Source: Setoptus koraiensis (lineage: Eukaryota; Arthropoda). Taken from it: DNA of 64,000 nt. A model generated the notes under the pieces. It searched no databases. It was given only the letters and a program-made list of their open reading frames with translations, and was not told the DNA's origin. Positions 34,001 to 44,000 of this stretch are shown piece by piece (positions within the stretch are counted from its first letter, which is position 1; every line of letters begins with the position of its first letter). The stretch spans positions 8,122,001 to 8,186,000 of the forward strand of contig CM106585.1 in NCBI GenBank assembly GCA_048013815.1. The letters are read 5' to 3'. The position numbers were made by a program, and so were the translations under genes.

Positions 34001-35860
34001 CTGACCTTGCTGCTGACCGCTACTAGTAGCGCCACCTTGTTTCTGCTGGTACTGGTGAGGTTGTGCTGTCGTCGTCGTTGTTGTTGTTGTTGTTGTTGTT
34101 GTTGTTAGCTTGTTGTTATTGGCACCGTGGTTGTTGCTAATGAGATGTCGCAATATGCCGGTTGTGCCATTATTGTTGTTGCTAGTTGTCGTCGCTGGCC
34201 TCAATTTGATGCCAGCGTGATTGTTGCTCAACAGTATGGGTAATTGATCATCATTGGCAAAATTGGTTGTGGGTAGAGATGATTTTATTCTGGGAACGTT
34301 GTTTGCTTGATTACTATTGCGCTGTAACCATGACGACGACGACGAGGGTGTCTTATTGACTCTATTTAATGTTGCTGACTTAATCGGCTGACCAGTGTCG
34401 GTGGCGTTATTGTCACTGGCGCTGTCTGTTTGAAATGTTTGCGCAATTAAATAGTTGTAATTGCTCGCCCCAACTATATTTGGAAACGAGTCTGAGGTCA
34501 ACAGATCGCCAACGCCAGTCGATTGGTTATCTAATAATGAATTGGCACCAACAATCACATTGCTACCGGGCAGCGACGCCTGCGAGAGATCTTTGCTAGA
34601 ACCATCAGCGACAACAGCATTTTTTTCTAACTTTTTATCCGTTGTCGTATTGTTATTATCATTTGATATATCTTGTATGTGAGAGTGAGTATCATGATGA
34701 TATTGATAGTTATTGTCATCATGTGTTCTAGTTGACAGTTTGGCATCATTCAACTTATGATAGGTGTGCTGTTGCAAATTATTGCTACTGGCCCCAACTA
34801 GCGGGGGCTCCCTCACCACCGATTGTTCAATTATTGTTGGTATTTGTTTGTGGCGCATCTGTAACGAAAGTGTCATCTGTTGAGCAGGTTTTATTATTGG
34901 TTTAATAGACCGTGATTGATTAGTTTGGTGGTTGCGTTGTTGCGACAACTGTTGCCTAGAGTTGCCGTCAATTGTTGCCTCCAGTATAGGTGTATGGGTC
35001 GAATGGGACGAATGCATCTTCCTTGCAACTTGTCTATCAATGGTGGCCTTGCGATGAAGTTGTTGCTGTTGACCGTTATTGTTGCTATATTGTTGTTGTT
35101 GTTGTTGCTGTAATTTATTCTCATTGTTATAATTATTAACATTACTTACTTTGAGCTTTTTAGTAAAGGCGTCTATCCGTCTACTATTTGAGCTACTGGA
35201 TAATGGCAACAGGTAGGCAGCTAAAGAGCTCAATCTAGATGTGAAACTATTGTGATGCTCTTGGTTGTTGTCTTGCTGATTGTGGTGATTGTGATTATTT
35301 TGGTTATTGTGATGGTTATTATGGTGGCGGTGGTCATCTTGATGGTGTTGTTGGCGGGTGGTTGGTTCTGTTGTCAAGTCAACATGGTCGTTTGTGTGGC
35401 TGGTGGTTGTGATTGATGGCACTAAAATTTTAGATTGGTTAGCTTGATCGCTAGTTTGTCGATACTGATGCTCGTGATTATTGCTATTACTATTATCATT
35501 ATTATATTTAGTATTGTTGGCTGCATAATTATTATTATGAATGGCCACGGAAATTATGGGCCTCTGTACAATAGACAACAATGTATATACAAGTAAATAG
35601 TAATATAAATGATAAATAATGGTCACATGATTAATAAATAACGGGCCCATACTAATGGAGCTGATTAGCTTTTTTAGTTTTGTTCTGCCCTTGCCCTTGA
35701 GCCAGAGCGTGGTCGTTGTTTGTCTTTTGCTTAACGCAGTGGATGTTGTCATTTTTTTTCTATTAATTGCTATACTATTCGTTATACCAATCGTTCGTTG
35801 GAATGTTTGGTGTTGGTGTTGTTGCTGTTGTTGTTGTGGTCGTTTTCGTTGCCGTTGCAT
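25010..35860 (-). CDS. Giant intronless low-complexity membrane/secreted protein (3616 aa)
   Basis: One uninterrupted frame of 10.85 kb from ATG 35860 to TAA 25010. Near the N-terminus a hydrophobic stretch (residues about 74-105, HVTIIYHLYYYLLVYTLL) could be a signal anchor, or a signal peptide if translation starts at Met71. The bulk is Asn, Gln, Thr, Ser and His-rich, with many poly-Q and poly-N runs, poly-Thr blocks, and dozens of N-x-S/T sequons, as in a mucin-like extracellular chain. The last 60 residues differ: KPAGVFGFFSKIFNVSVATS, then ILKTTFLAILVLFLPPMALA, ending MQFMSMG, a strongly hydrophobic tail that looks like the conserved anchor. No enzyme domain is recognised. The full-length frame despite simple repeats argues for selection on the protein. 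Family unknown; a lineage-specific cell-surface or matrix protein is the best guess. Confidence 0.8.
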   Translation of the reverse strand: MQRQRKRPQQQQQQHQHQTFQRTIGITNSIAINRKKMTTSTALSKRQTTTTLWLKGKGRTKLKKLISSISMGPLFINHVTIIYHLYYYLLVYTLLSIVQRPIISVAIHNNNYAANNTKYNNDNSNSNNHEHQYRQTSDQANQSKILVPSITTTSHTNDHVDLTTEPTTRQQHHQDDHRHHNNHHNNQNNHNHHNQQDNNQEHHNSFTSRLSSLAAYLLPLSSSSNSRRIDAFTKKLKVSNVNNYNNENKLQQQQQQQYSNNNGQQQQLHRKATIDRQVARKMHSSHSTHTPILEATIDGNSRQQLSQQRNHQTNQSRSIKPIIKPAQQMTLSLQMRHKQIPTIIEQSVVREPPLVGASSNNLQQHTYHKLNDAKLSTRTHDDNNYQYHHDTHSHIQDISNDNNNTTTDKKLEKNAVVADGSSKDLSQASLPGSNVIVGANSLLDNQSTGVGDLLTSDSFPNIVGASNYNYLIAQTFQTDSASDNNATDTGQPIKSATLNRVNKTPSSSSSWLQRNSNQANNVPRIKSSLPTTNFANDDQLPILLSNNHAGIKLRPATTTSNNNNGTTGILRHLISNNHGANNNKLTTTTTTTTTTTTTAQPHQYQQKQGGATSSGQQQGQSVGREWQNKKTTLSNNIDNYYANTLQGLPPYDLDLSGHNKEYMNGNNLANAEFVTTTPTAASNNFSVRGASLVMSSPYAMNSTYNMSLPDDLFHLDQQQQQQPPHQPHQLVSAGDGSPPLDTGNEINDKTTRNKPNKVKQQQPQANNDDDYSKLVFADQHRAWPQNNNAGGNYYNHNHNHKHASSGTTSNHNIYNNEAGNRELYEEGLRRRPNRPPATTANEPVVSHNHNNTTEGKTKAGSNANKHGDPPETFTNLIASSLPIAIVPSVTSVASLKHKQATQTGAPFPWALSLRQKNGSNYHKGNLIMYSQVEPQQPQQVVAFASQSQNGSAPPATGELFQVTNNHLTRTPAELVERVKQQQQADHGPELGARVSTVRPFADRLQIQTSSMPYFEHISSTLSTVDGPSAPAEQPSSLSNDWLTSSNGTITRHTIDANNATTTTPITTTTTTSTSTTTTRTPFISKFANFIKNNQYYSNNHLHNKHLQQQWRPASSPMAGAGAPNGANNVTTPTNADSIANYNKQMFDMESHKSMSQALTSLAGLTMAAQELGSNYYATRGGHYQRHHHHNMSSSATGGGGGGEIDRAGNNSSGSSSLLNIAKTSNRFTNKGTTVANNRNRLTATPSAQLNRTAGEPSQRQQAPTKTTQNNSFVSGSINDNGNDSSHNSPVSVVSNNNDNDSNNLMMIEPPATKTKQSHRQQVAAAKRPPPADQQQPALVITSNNKQYSHGPYDSPALKSNYQFYDGRANKQQQQQQQQRRHNGAHLLASDESSPANKSAPALISFNGSQMIAGNELLATTTTTNTLDNNRSKLHNSNNNNNNIDRLVSATFDPQSHHAHNGNMDDANADYDANGWPKLSTTVRDSAISTPRQNINKLSLANNGQDYWSADAASAAAAAATAAVAASSPNAASSPPYAMSSAASNHSSVKPNGQQHQQQAKLMLLTTAAGSKLIANETADAEYPTEMRHHENRASIGHSQQQQQQQQQQQQQQQQQQQQQQQQQQQQQQHRRKPPMPSYVIVANSSSLVDANETLSSDQRDTIDSDGLNQSGSLVHTTAPSWPAPTVTGDSLLLGHDWRPAAAAASRQPQQLGYSPAPLGNPSRASSNNDSSAAAQQQQQPMTTRAPLSQARIASTGHDGKPVSGQVAKKSLAADLLITKYNYVKPVTHKLLSSHQRKQQHQQQQKLQVNNSAHQGHQVLTLQQQQQQQQQQQQVNRNTNSSSSSSGGRHKQSDSGPTLTRSPVNATNSNDYRQPQIINNGHNTELTLPNSGVDTQTSELFVLDPIDIDDNNNSNNNSGNNSSNAAHSNGNHHNSNVTFGHHQHQPLNNDDDDYSNNNVKKHDITTLHNHSPLRSSFTNGLAAANHLTATTTPPPTVVQLVTKQDRGPMASLYELNGANQTLLLHSDGNYNGKPHYSNSNDNNNNNNNNNSNSNNNNAVQVTGAQQQQYADQIMIGNNDNIGNNTSDHLLDLIYNGDEKPTKDGAIGVLSGGQQQQQQQQVNNKPIYLQLVRAAPTKNKSQQPAMILIGHNSRPHRNNNSDSSQNRYSLISANNTIPLPSPITVQSVGGASGGAGQQSSQAPIMYNLEQGVGTSSGIGQGGHENNRLIAVNYAPADDYYINNNHNNYNLIRDNHANSNLNNHSQTHNKHWAGGAVVSQLVRRRPSPTTTAPAASTTNKTADATNHLLHHHWHQQQLSSAPNRRKQTNNNHKLKNKQQQLASGLWAHGAHGRPPHYKNKTRDNMIAANRLHQKGHVNMKRRQQTTRLPQYPIHNDKPNVMLINPSITTNADTNNTNTDTRFLYNNRNGAPSYLSPPFDATSTVTPMIDSHNNNNNNNIINSDYSGQQHTLIDANNSYSPQNYVADNINYTTTNYGHQQVVTGMSDSNDTIYYIIQSQHEPKYNFTQLYHHQLAQLGGSINPNNSGSMTVPSYANATTDNNSSSLSIPGDVYDEMPSLDSGYYTSHNNNSLTYYDDTANGDQDDADGDKGHNDSIDYDINEFSHPSLLNNSLNNSPMGTIGNYNVTNGNNFYSYNNTANSSSFIDNNNNVDHTNANVIYDEAPIMVKNLTVALDNNNNNNSNGSGTVLQGPQQHQLYSQYNGQHQGPMSSQRPLLLTQSEPMDDQYDRSRKQPMALIRGLNAPTVGPISHYTDTSSGSSLILDNGINNGNNSATNANNSSSVFVKGPSVLFIEDTNQQIPIETLTINGVNLIKAATNVKVNKQNSSSLGSPEALNLNYMSTTSQLKKRITNRYNESQQQQQQQQQSINNLSNTNKYYDALDPNEHNNFNQPTNNNNALAHFLRPNYPMVANVNNGGRNKSTSTDNKQPDLGYYNYSVPVNYNLTGSPLGPTQPGNVADLEDIDVDDGPLPALFSHSIAPTASPQMIFSSSVNNSASASIGNSRGPIMLNNITIDDTGKVIMVDGNDVLGAANNNSQQFFSSTPNPMATSSSFLPKWATTMAPSSSTSFIPSTSFTPTTSTTHQPNLSYQPMTPPPPYYYNGQSNTNDQYRPPHQQQQQHHHQQQQQQQQQPFTTTSTFANHQNLSDDYTIYYTTNNDSGHSASSAHHNYNHLTTLEPSILDGDIQQASGNAHDTDMANNSSMINASHDNHQSQQTGNIGQMYAGQHWLANNNTIRRRPPQSLHLWIPTTTSAPTHVRLVHKLKNKYDDYVQSHPLTVVDKAASMRLPPNTTIMHNNKLLVPYKPGRPNMKLTPTTQFPVYNVVAGFTKWPIQTSTPPPQIMPINFPSDNSVTISYGLQNNTTPYPPKHPPFGALNIKFDAGTSKRPYHQYPNRYNISNGASEHLVIHSDGGDSLPNDIHLSYEGNPNNNATFNITRYPPPEKIVLSDTTHIGQSPGSSTVSDNGIIRLHTNKTPSHLKPTKTPNRYPPTTAKPVQILSANTTVYTTGSPSNGSSQEALNAIIAPHLNSHSGAYSTHRPTHSLEKPAGVFGFFSKIFNVSVATSVVTVFTILKTTFLAILVLFLPPMALAATVMQFMSMG
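30977..31066 (-). repeat. 30-residue polyglutamine tract inside the giant gene
   Basis: Thirty consecutive Gln codons (residues about 1599-1628), mixed CAG and CAA, preceded by GHS and followed by HRRKPPMP. The CAA interruptions should slow slippage compared with pure CAG. Confidence 0.95.
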
Positions 35861-38800
35861 ACTGTTAGATCACAATTAATAAATCATACTAATTTATAAA
35901 TCATAGTAGATCTTAATTGATAAATCCATGTACATGTAGATTAAGTAGTGTGTGTGTTGTCGTTGCAGTTTCAGCTCTTTTACTAGTTGATTTAGATTGC
36001 GAATGAGTGACTGACTACCTCTGAATAATCTTCAATTCGGTGAGAATGTTTACAGACCTCATCTTGTTGTAATTGTAGTATCGGGTGCTGTTGTTGGCCT
36101 GTCACTCTCGCTAGGTGTGGATCTGGATGACAATTGTTCTATCTGGATTGTTGCTGTATTCACACAAAATTATATCAAATGTATCAAATGTAAGATGATC
36201 GAAAGTCTGTCTGTCTGTCTGTTATAAACTCAATGGTAGCCTCTAGGCTCAAAGGTGGCTCCTGGTGTCGTCTTGGAGCGACCCTTTTGCCAATAACAAT
36301 CTTCTCCTTCGTTTTTCTTTGGTCGTCCTCTTGGTTGTTGCTGCTACTGTGTCCAGTTTGTTCTTGATCATGTTATATTGGCTACAACACAATGATGATA
36401 ATATGATGACGCAATGCAAATTATTATTATCGTTGATACTTTGGCTGGCCATCACCTTCAATTTAGCGTCATCATAACAACAACAGCAATAATAATAATG
36501 ATAATAATTGAATTAAACCAACTGAATTGAAAGTGTGTATCAGGGTCGCTGATAAATTGGCTACGGTGCCAATGGCGTTGTTGTCTATAGTTGCTGGTTG
36601 CAGTTGCTGGATACAGGCGCTGGCTGCAATTGTTGTCTATAGTTGGTGATGGACATGACGGATTTGTTGTTGATAGGTGCTGTGAACTTTTATTAAATTC
36701 AATTGTGTGTTAGCTGCGTGTGGCTGCCGCCGACCAAGACAAATTATTGAAACTTTAAACAACTTTTCAATATTCTTCAAGTTGTTGGCGCATGTTGTAT
36801 TTTCTATTTTTAGTGATGACGATGATTTGTTGATGTAATTACTGGCAATTACTGACTGTCATTTGTGATGAATCTCTTTTTAGACTTGACTTTGGATACT
36901 GGATAGTGAATCAGATATTAGATGGGGCAGATATTAGATGCAGCAGATATTGGAGAGAGAGAGAGAGAGCGCAAACATTTTGTAATTTAATTCGCTTTTG
37001 TGTTGCATAACTAATTGATCATCTAGTGGCGAGCTATTGCGTCGAGCGTTTGGTCGCCATTATGATAGAAGCGTGATGATTATTTGAATTATTGTTGTTG
37101 TTGTTGTTGTTGTTATTGATGATCGCATTGGCGCCTAACTCTCAGTGGGTGTGTGTCATGACATGGTCATGGGGCAATGGCGGTGGCTACGACGACGATT
37201 GTGGTGAGAGTAGGGCGACAACGTATGACTGCTACAAAGCTGCACATATGAACACGACTTGACAGTGCTCTAATTCTTTTTGGTTGTGAGTCTCGACAGA
37301 AGCCGAAGCCGAAGCAGAAGAAGGAGAAGAACTCAATAAGAAGATGCATCAAAATGTGAGATTGCCGCCGGTGACATAATTTTGCTGCTACAACTGGTGC
37401 TGCTGCCGTCGCCGCCGTTGATATGCCAGCATGTAGATAGAAAGGGCTCTCCCTATCTTTTCTTTTTTCTCTTATTATTAGATCCGTCGTCTATTTGTGC
37501 TATCCGTCCACTACTATAGTGCAAGCTCTATAGCTATGCAACAACAATAGATTACGCTCACTACTGATGCAGTGAGCGCCGACATGACCATGACCATCAA
37601 ATCGCCAGAGATGTCATGCACTATGTTATGTAACTGTTCTTGGTTACTGGCTGTTGTTACCGGTGCCACTATAAGCCAGTATAATAGCGATGCAAGAAAA
37701 AGAAAAAAAGTGTTGAATGGAAGAAGAAGAAGAAGAAGAAGCAAACATGTTGAAGGCAAGAAGGAGGTGGCTTGTTGTTGGCCATAAAGAAGTTTCCACC
37801 AACAAGCGAGCAATGTATAGCCAATTGGTGGCTCAACAACCGCCACCAACAACAGCAATGGATAACAACAAATGTGTATGTTATGTAACAATCGATCCCG
37901 CGGCCAGTACTATATCATCCTATGATCAGCGAGCTGACTCACTGATCATATGATACAGACACATATGTAATGCAGAATGACTCTGACACAAGCACCAGTA
38001 CGGTACGTGATCGTCGCTATCATCCGTCAGCTCACATCTCATCGTCTCAGCGTCTCGGCGTCTCATCTGGTCTCATCTCGTCTCACCTGGTCTCACCTGG
38101 CCGTTTGTTGGTCGCATCCTTGTTGTTCCATATACACACACTTAGTAGAGCTGCCTGACACAACATTTGTCAAAGAAGATCCTGTCTGTCGTCATTGTTG
38201 TTGCCGCTGTTGCTGTTGCTGCCGTTGTCGTCGGCGTTGTTGTTGCGGTCAAGCCAATGACAAAGCCTATAGCCAGAAGAATGCAGCCAACAAAGTGCAG
38301 CCAGAATAGTATGGCCAGCAGCAGCCATTGATACCAACCGCCAATGATCTATTTATTATTGCTGGTCGCTTCTTCTCGCTTGCTCGCCTGGTCAAACTGT
38401 TTCAACTCACTCTAATTGATCGAATTGCTCTAATTAATTGATGCTGACCAATTGAACGACTAACAGGCCGTATCTTAGTGTCGTCGATCATCCGCGCTTG
38501 GTATTGCTATTATTTCGGTATTATTTCGGTATTATTTCAGCAGTTCAGCGTCATCAGCGTCGGTATTATTTTAGTATAACGAGCATACAACTTGCTGACC
38601 AGACTTGTCTATACATACACATATACACAATCTTGCACATTTACCGTTGTTCCGTCAGTCAAAACCAACGGATGCTTGTGAACGATGTTATAGAAACATT
38701 TTTCTTTCAGTCAACCAACCAACTCTGTTGAGTCTCAGTAACATTGTTCTAATTAAAAAAAACTAAAAAAGCTCGCTTGTTTGTTGTTATTGTCGTTGCC

Positions 38801-40031
38801 GGTCCACTGACCATGGTCAGTTGGTGTGAGATTTTACACCAGCCAATTGTTGATTACTATGTATTACTTGTGTGTGTGTGTGTGTGTGCGTGTGTGTGTG
38901 CAACATCAACAATTAGTAGCGGCAACAATATCATCACCAGCAATCCCATTCAATCGGATCCGATCGGATCTGATTCGACCAAATCAAATGGTCGTTTTAA
39001 TTGTTCGCTGGTCCGCTCATGTTGGTCGACGCGAACACAACTAACAGTTGTTTGTTTCCTGTTTTCCTATTCAGTTACCACTAGCTTCGATCCAGTAACT
39101 AGGTGAGACCAATTTTGACAACGATAATCATACCCATACTGACCATCATCGTCATCATCCAATCAGCAGTTAAGCAGCGATGGCCAGTGGCGACACAGCC
39201 ATCGCGTACACTGCCAATGTCACTCAAATCGTGTGACCACTTGTTGTTTTTTGTTGATTACACTGTTGTTTCTGGCGGCCAATTACCACGGCTAGATTAC
39301 GGCAGCAGTCACAGCAAAATAAATCAAATAAAAAACTACACACACACACAACTAACTGTTGTCATCTCCAGGCCAATAGTTTGTGTATGCGATGGCTAGT
39401 GAGAGACAATAAAGATCGGTCCTCTTTCCGCTCTTCATTGTCTTTCTCTCTGGAGGTAGACAGACCTGTCCATGTAGATCTGTTTCGGTCAGCGATAACG
39501 GTGCTGCTCTCATTGGCGACATTTATGAAATGATGAACGACCAACAAAAAAATATGCTTTTTTGGTTGCTAACAGTTGTCGCCGTGGCATAACATTCATT
39601 CATCAACTCGTACCAACATTTGGGACACCCGATCATGATCATCGTCTCTGTCGTCGCTTGATGAGCCCTAAATTTCAGATTTGTTGCTGCACTCTCATAT
39701 GCAACAACAATGTAATGATGCAATCTATTATACACAGTCACGAGGCTCATCGTTTGCTATTGCGTCATCTGCTCGCTTGCCTAGAAACGCTATTAAATTA
39801 ATGAAAAGCGGCGCCAAGTTGTTGTTGTTGTTGCTGCTGCTGCTCCTGTAGCGTCCAAACAAAAACAACACCAACAACAATGGCGAGACAGATCGACGCC
39901 AACGAAAGATGACAGCCGAGACATTACTAAGCTAACCCCAGACGCTGTGAGCAAAGCAATAGACGCATCACACAAACACAACGAAAATGTGCGAATGAAA
40001 TTCAAATTAAATTATCAGCGACAGCAAAAGA

Positions 40032-40117
<86 letters not shown>

Positions 40118-41094
40118 TAGAGAATGGGAATGAAGGCGAGAAAAAAAGAAGGAGCAGAGAGGAGACAATTTGCAAGAAGATCTATAAAAACTACTATTGG
40201 CTTGGCTATTCACACAGAGTGGAAAGTTGCAGCGGCTACCTGTTTTATGCGCCTGACATAAACATAGTGTTGAGAATGGAGCAAAGAAGAACGCAGCTCA
40301 TTTGTATATTATATTGAATCAAAATCATTTGTATAAATATCTTTCTCTTCGTCCACAAACAGGTACAAACTGAGCACTGTATACTGGCCATTCTTCGCCA
40401 TTCATCATGATGATATTTCATTATTATCAGCATGAATAGATTGACCACTGAAGGTCGCCGAGAGTCTGTCCGCGATAGCAAGGCCACTGTTTGTGGTACT
40501 GGTCAGTTAGGCCTGGTCAACAATAGACAACAACAACGGTAGCAGTTGTGTTGTTTAGGTTGGCAGTAAAAATGGTGCTGAAATCAATCGTTGCCGATGC
40601 CGCTCAATACACAACAACGGCAGCAGCAACAACAACGCCAACAACAACAACGACAACATCAACACTTCATCACCTCGTGATGCAATCGATATTTACAACA
40701 AACATATGCAGCAAACATAATTGACAATACACACTTTTTTCCGCATCGCTCTTTCTCCTTTTATTTTTATTTTTTTGTTATGCAGATGCTAGCTGATCAC
40801 AACAACAACATCAATAACTGATATCTCATAAAACTCGTATCATGTGCAATAGTGATTGTGGTTGCAGCTACAACAAAAGCAACAAACAATAATCGTAATA
40901 ATTTTGCTCTATATTCCATATGGTCTACTATGGCTAACTCAAGCGGTTATTACGTTCTCTTTCTTCGCATGGTCGTCCTCGTCTCGTAGTGGCATCAAAG
41001 TGATCAAGACACCGTATGGTAATTGTTGATATTTAAATTTAACAACTGATGGAAATCAACTCTCTTTCTCTCTGTGTGTACATGTACACTGGCC
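35861..41094. other. Intergenic between giant gene and LRRK
   Basis: No gene recognised. From 35.9 to about 37.1 kb the plus strand is TTG-rich (CAA on the minus strand), suggesting a 5' leader of the giant gene. Simple repeats: TCTG near 36204-36222, GA near 36953-36970, GTT near 37094-37113, GAA near 37721-37740, GTCTCA-type units near 38045-38105, GT near 38871-38900 and the long AG run listed separately. AATAAA-type signals for LRRK on the minus strand lie near 40757-40770 (TTTATT on the plus strand). Confidence 0.45.
40029..40115. repeat. (AG)n microsatellite, about 80 bp
   Basis: Nearly pure AG dinucleotide, the longest simple repeat in the window. It is a homopurine/homopyrimidine mirror repeat, so it could in principle adopt triplex DNA. 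Confidence 0.95.
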
Positions 41095-44000
41095 TCATTC
41101 GATCATCCAATTATTGGCCGACCACAAAATGGCTGCATCGCACCCTAATCCCGTCTTATTCGACACTTGTTGCTCAGTATCTAAACTTGTCAAATAACGA
41201 TTGATTACATTTCTGTATTGGCTACCTATGGTGACTATGTATTTAACTGCATTCGTTTGATTACTAATGCTATCTAATAATGTCACGCTACCGCTAATGT
41301 TTCCATCGCGCGACTCTATTCCTGAATCGGCATTACTCAAACTGTCCATCCAGTTATTGTATCTGATTGTGGGCACCAATATGGTAACATCGGCTTCGTA
41401 TGGTCTGAATACAGTGATCGGTTTTAGTGTGTCTGCTTCCACTAGCATGATACATCCGTGACTCGTTCCAACATACAATTGATTGTTTAACTTGGCTATG
41501 CTTGACACTCGACTATGACGCGCCTCATCGTGATGATTCTCTATGCTAATTGAATCTAAACTCTCTGAACATGGCACCAGTTTCCAACAATCCAACTTTC
41601 TCGCAACGCATCTGTCTGAGCGACTCCACAAGTGCACCGTACAACCGGCCGCTGTCCAAAGGTTGTTGCCTGAACCGGCCAATATAAATCTTATGTCTGT
41701 CGGTTGGCTTGGTTCCACTATCCTTTCGCCACTCAAATCAACATTGGGCACATTTCCCGCCAATGGCAAGATGCTCTGACGAGCTATCTCATTATCGACA
41801 ATCTCTAAGCAACTGATGGCATTGTTGTGACCACACCAAATATTGAATGATGAACCTGTTGGTTGCTGTTGGTGTTGTTGATTGCGACTAATTCTAGTTG
41901 CATCACTATTGTTAAGCTCACAACTTGTATTAGTTGTGCCCAGCGATGATTGTTCTTGAATTGTTACGCATAGATAAGTCACGGAGCCATCGTCCAGTCG
42001 GCGCGTATTCATCGTGCTCACATGACATATCCACAATTGGCCATAATTGGTCAACATTATAACACTATTGGCTTGTTTGACGTAATGCATCAATTGAACA
42101 TTAGACATCATTATGTCAGATTTTATCATGTCCAACGAGAAACTGTCAATCAAATTTAAGCTTGGCTTATTGCTGTTGTTTTTCATCGATGACCTGCTAG
42201 TGTCGCTGCTGTTAAAATTGACGATGCCCATACCTAATTCAATATCGGCGGAACTATTCAATTGGATGGAGCTTGTTAAGTGTGTTGAATGAGCTGGCTG
42301 ATGAAATTGATTTAAGTCTATTATGTGTACAGTCATACGAGCATCGCATAACCACAATTGATCTTCAACAACACAGGTGCAAGTAACTAGAGATTGATTT
42401 GATGATGATTTCGTCTTGATTGTACTAAATGATTTATTCAATTGCAATTGTTTGTAATTAAACCATTGCGATTGATTGGCTCTCAGTATGTCGATCTTGT
42501 TTAATTGACGTGTTAGCCACAGCTCCAATTTCATGTCATCGTTCTCCATTATTTGCATGGCCACACCATGCAATATCGATTGACTTTTGCCCTCCAAAGC
42601 TACAACATCTTGCATTTGTACAAACTCTGGACAACTGGCTATCGAGACAATCTGACTAGCTGTAGGCCTGTTAGATGGTTCCTGAGACCAGCAAACGGTC
42701 ATTAGATCTATCAGGTAACTGGGATAAATTAAATCACGAGGAGACAACGATGGCCGTCCGCCATCTATGACGTGTCCTTTGATACTATCTAAATGATGTT
42801 CAAATGGTGGATGCAAAGTGATCAGTTCATAGATGAACATTCCGAATGAGAAACAATCAACTTTTTCTGTATATTCCTCGTCGCCGTTGTGACGTAATAT
42901 TTCCGGTGCTAAAAATCCAATTGTGCCGCCAAAACCCTTGATGCCAGTGGGTAGTGCTAATCGGGATATACCGTAATCGGCCAGTTTGACATTGACATTG
43001 CTTGATGTTGATCTAGTTGCGAATGGTGATGGAAAATCCCATACAAGCACATTTTCGGATTTTAAATCACGATAGATGACACGTTGTTGATGAAGATATT
43101 CCAAAGCTCTGGCCACTTGTAAAATGATCTTTTGCATACAGAAAGCGTTTATTCGCATACCAGCGCGCCTATAACCTTTAAATATATCCTCTAATGAACC
43201 AAATGGGGCCAATTCAAGTATAACAGCTAGTGGCCTAATAGACAATCCGACGAATGGTACAATATGCGGATGATGTAATGTCAATAATATATTTAACTCT
43301 TGTCTAGCTGTACAATAGGCCTTGCAGGCACATTGAAGAGGTTCACGTTGCCAATTGGTCTTTGATGATTTGTAGGCCAGCATGTCAGCTTGATCGGCAT
43401 CTGGTCCAGGGTCAATAGGCTGAAGCATCTTCATTGCTATTTCCGGTGACGATCTCATATGCACTGATGATTCCTCTTGTTTATCGCCACTCATGAGTGT
43501 TGTGAGATTGTTGTTGTGCAAAGTGCCACGAAATACTAGACCATAAGCACCGCGGCCAATTAGTTTGTAACGATGAACGCTTTCGCCATCGATTAGATAC
43601 TGACTACCAACATCACAGAAAACAATATCAGGCGCAATTCTAGTGAGTTGTAGCTCGCCATGATTTGGACATTTCAAACAATGTCTAAAGGACGCCTTCT
43701 TACTACTGCCGATCATTGCTGATTGCCTGATTGTTGCTTGTGATTGAATCGTTTCCATATTGTAGGCACACAAGATGCATTGCTCCACATAAAAACAGTG
43801 TATCATTCTGACAGACGTCAGTCCTGGTACCTCACTGGGATTATCTTTCATCGCAGCAATGCCGGCATCATCGCGACCGCTATTCATGGAGGTAATGTTG
43901 AACTTGATCTGCTGTGTTTGTTTCGATGATGCAGCTATTTTCTGGGGTTGCTGCTGATGTTGTTCATGATTTCTAAATTCATATTCACACTGAGGGCATG

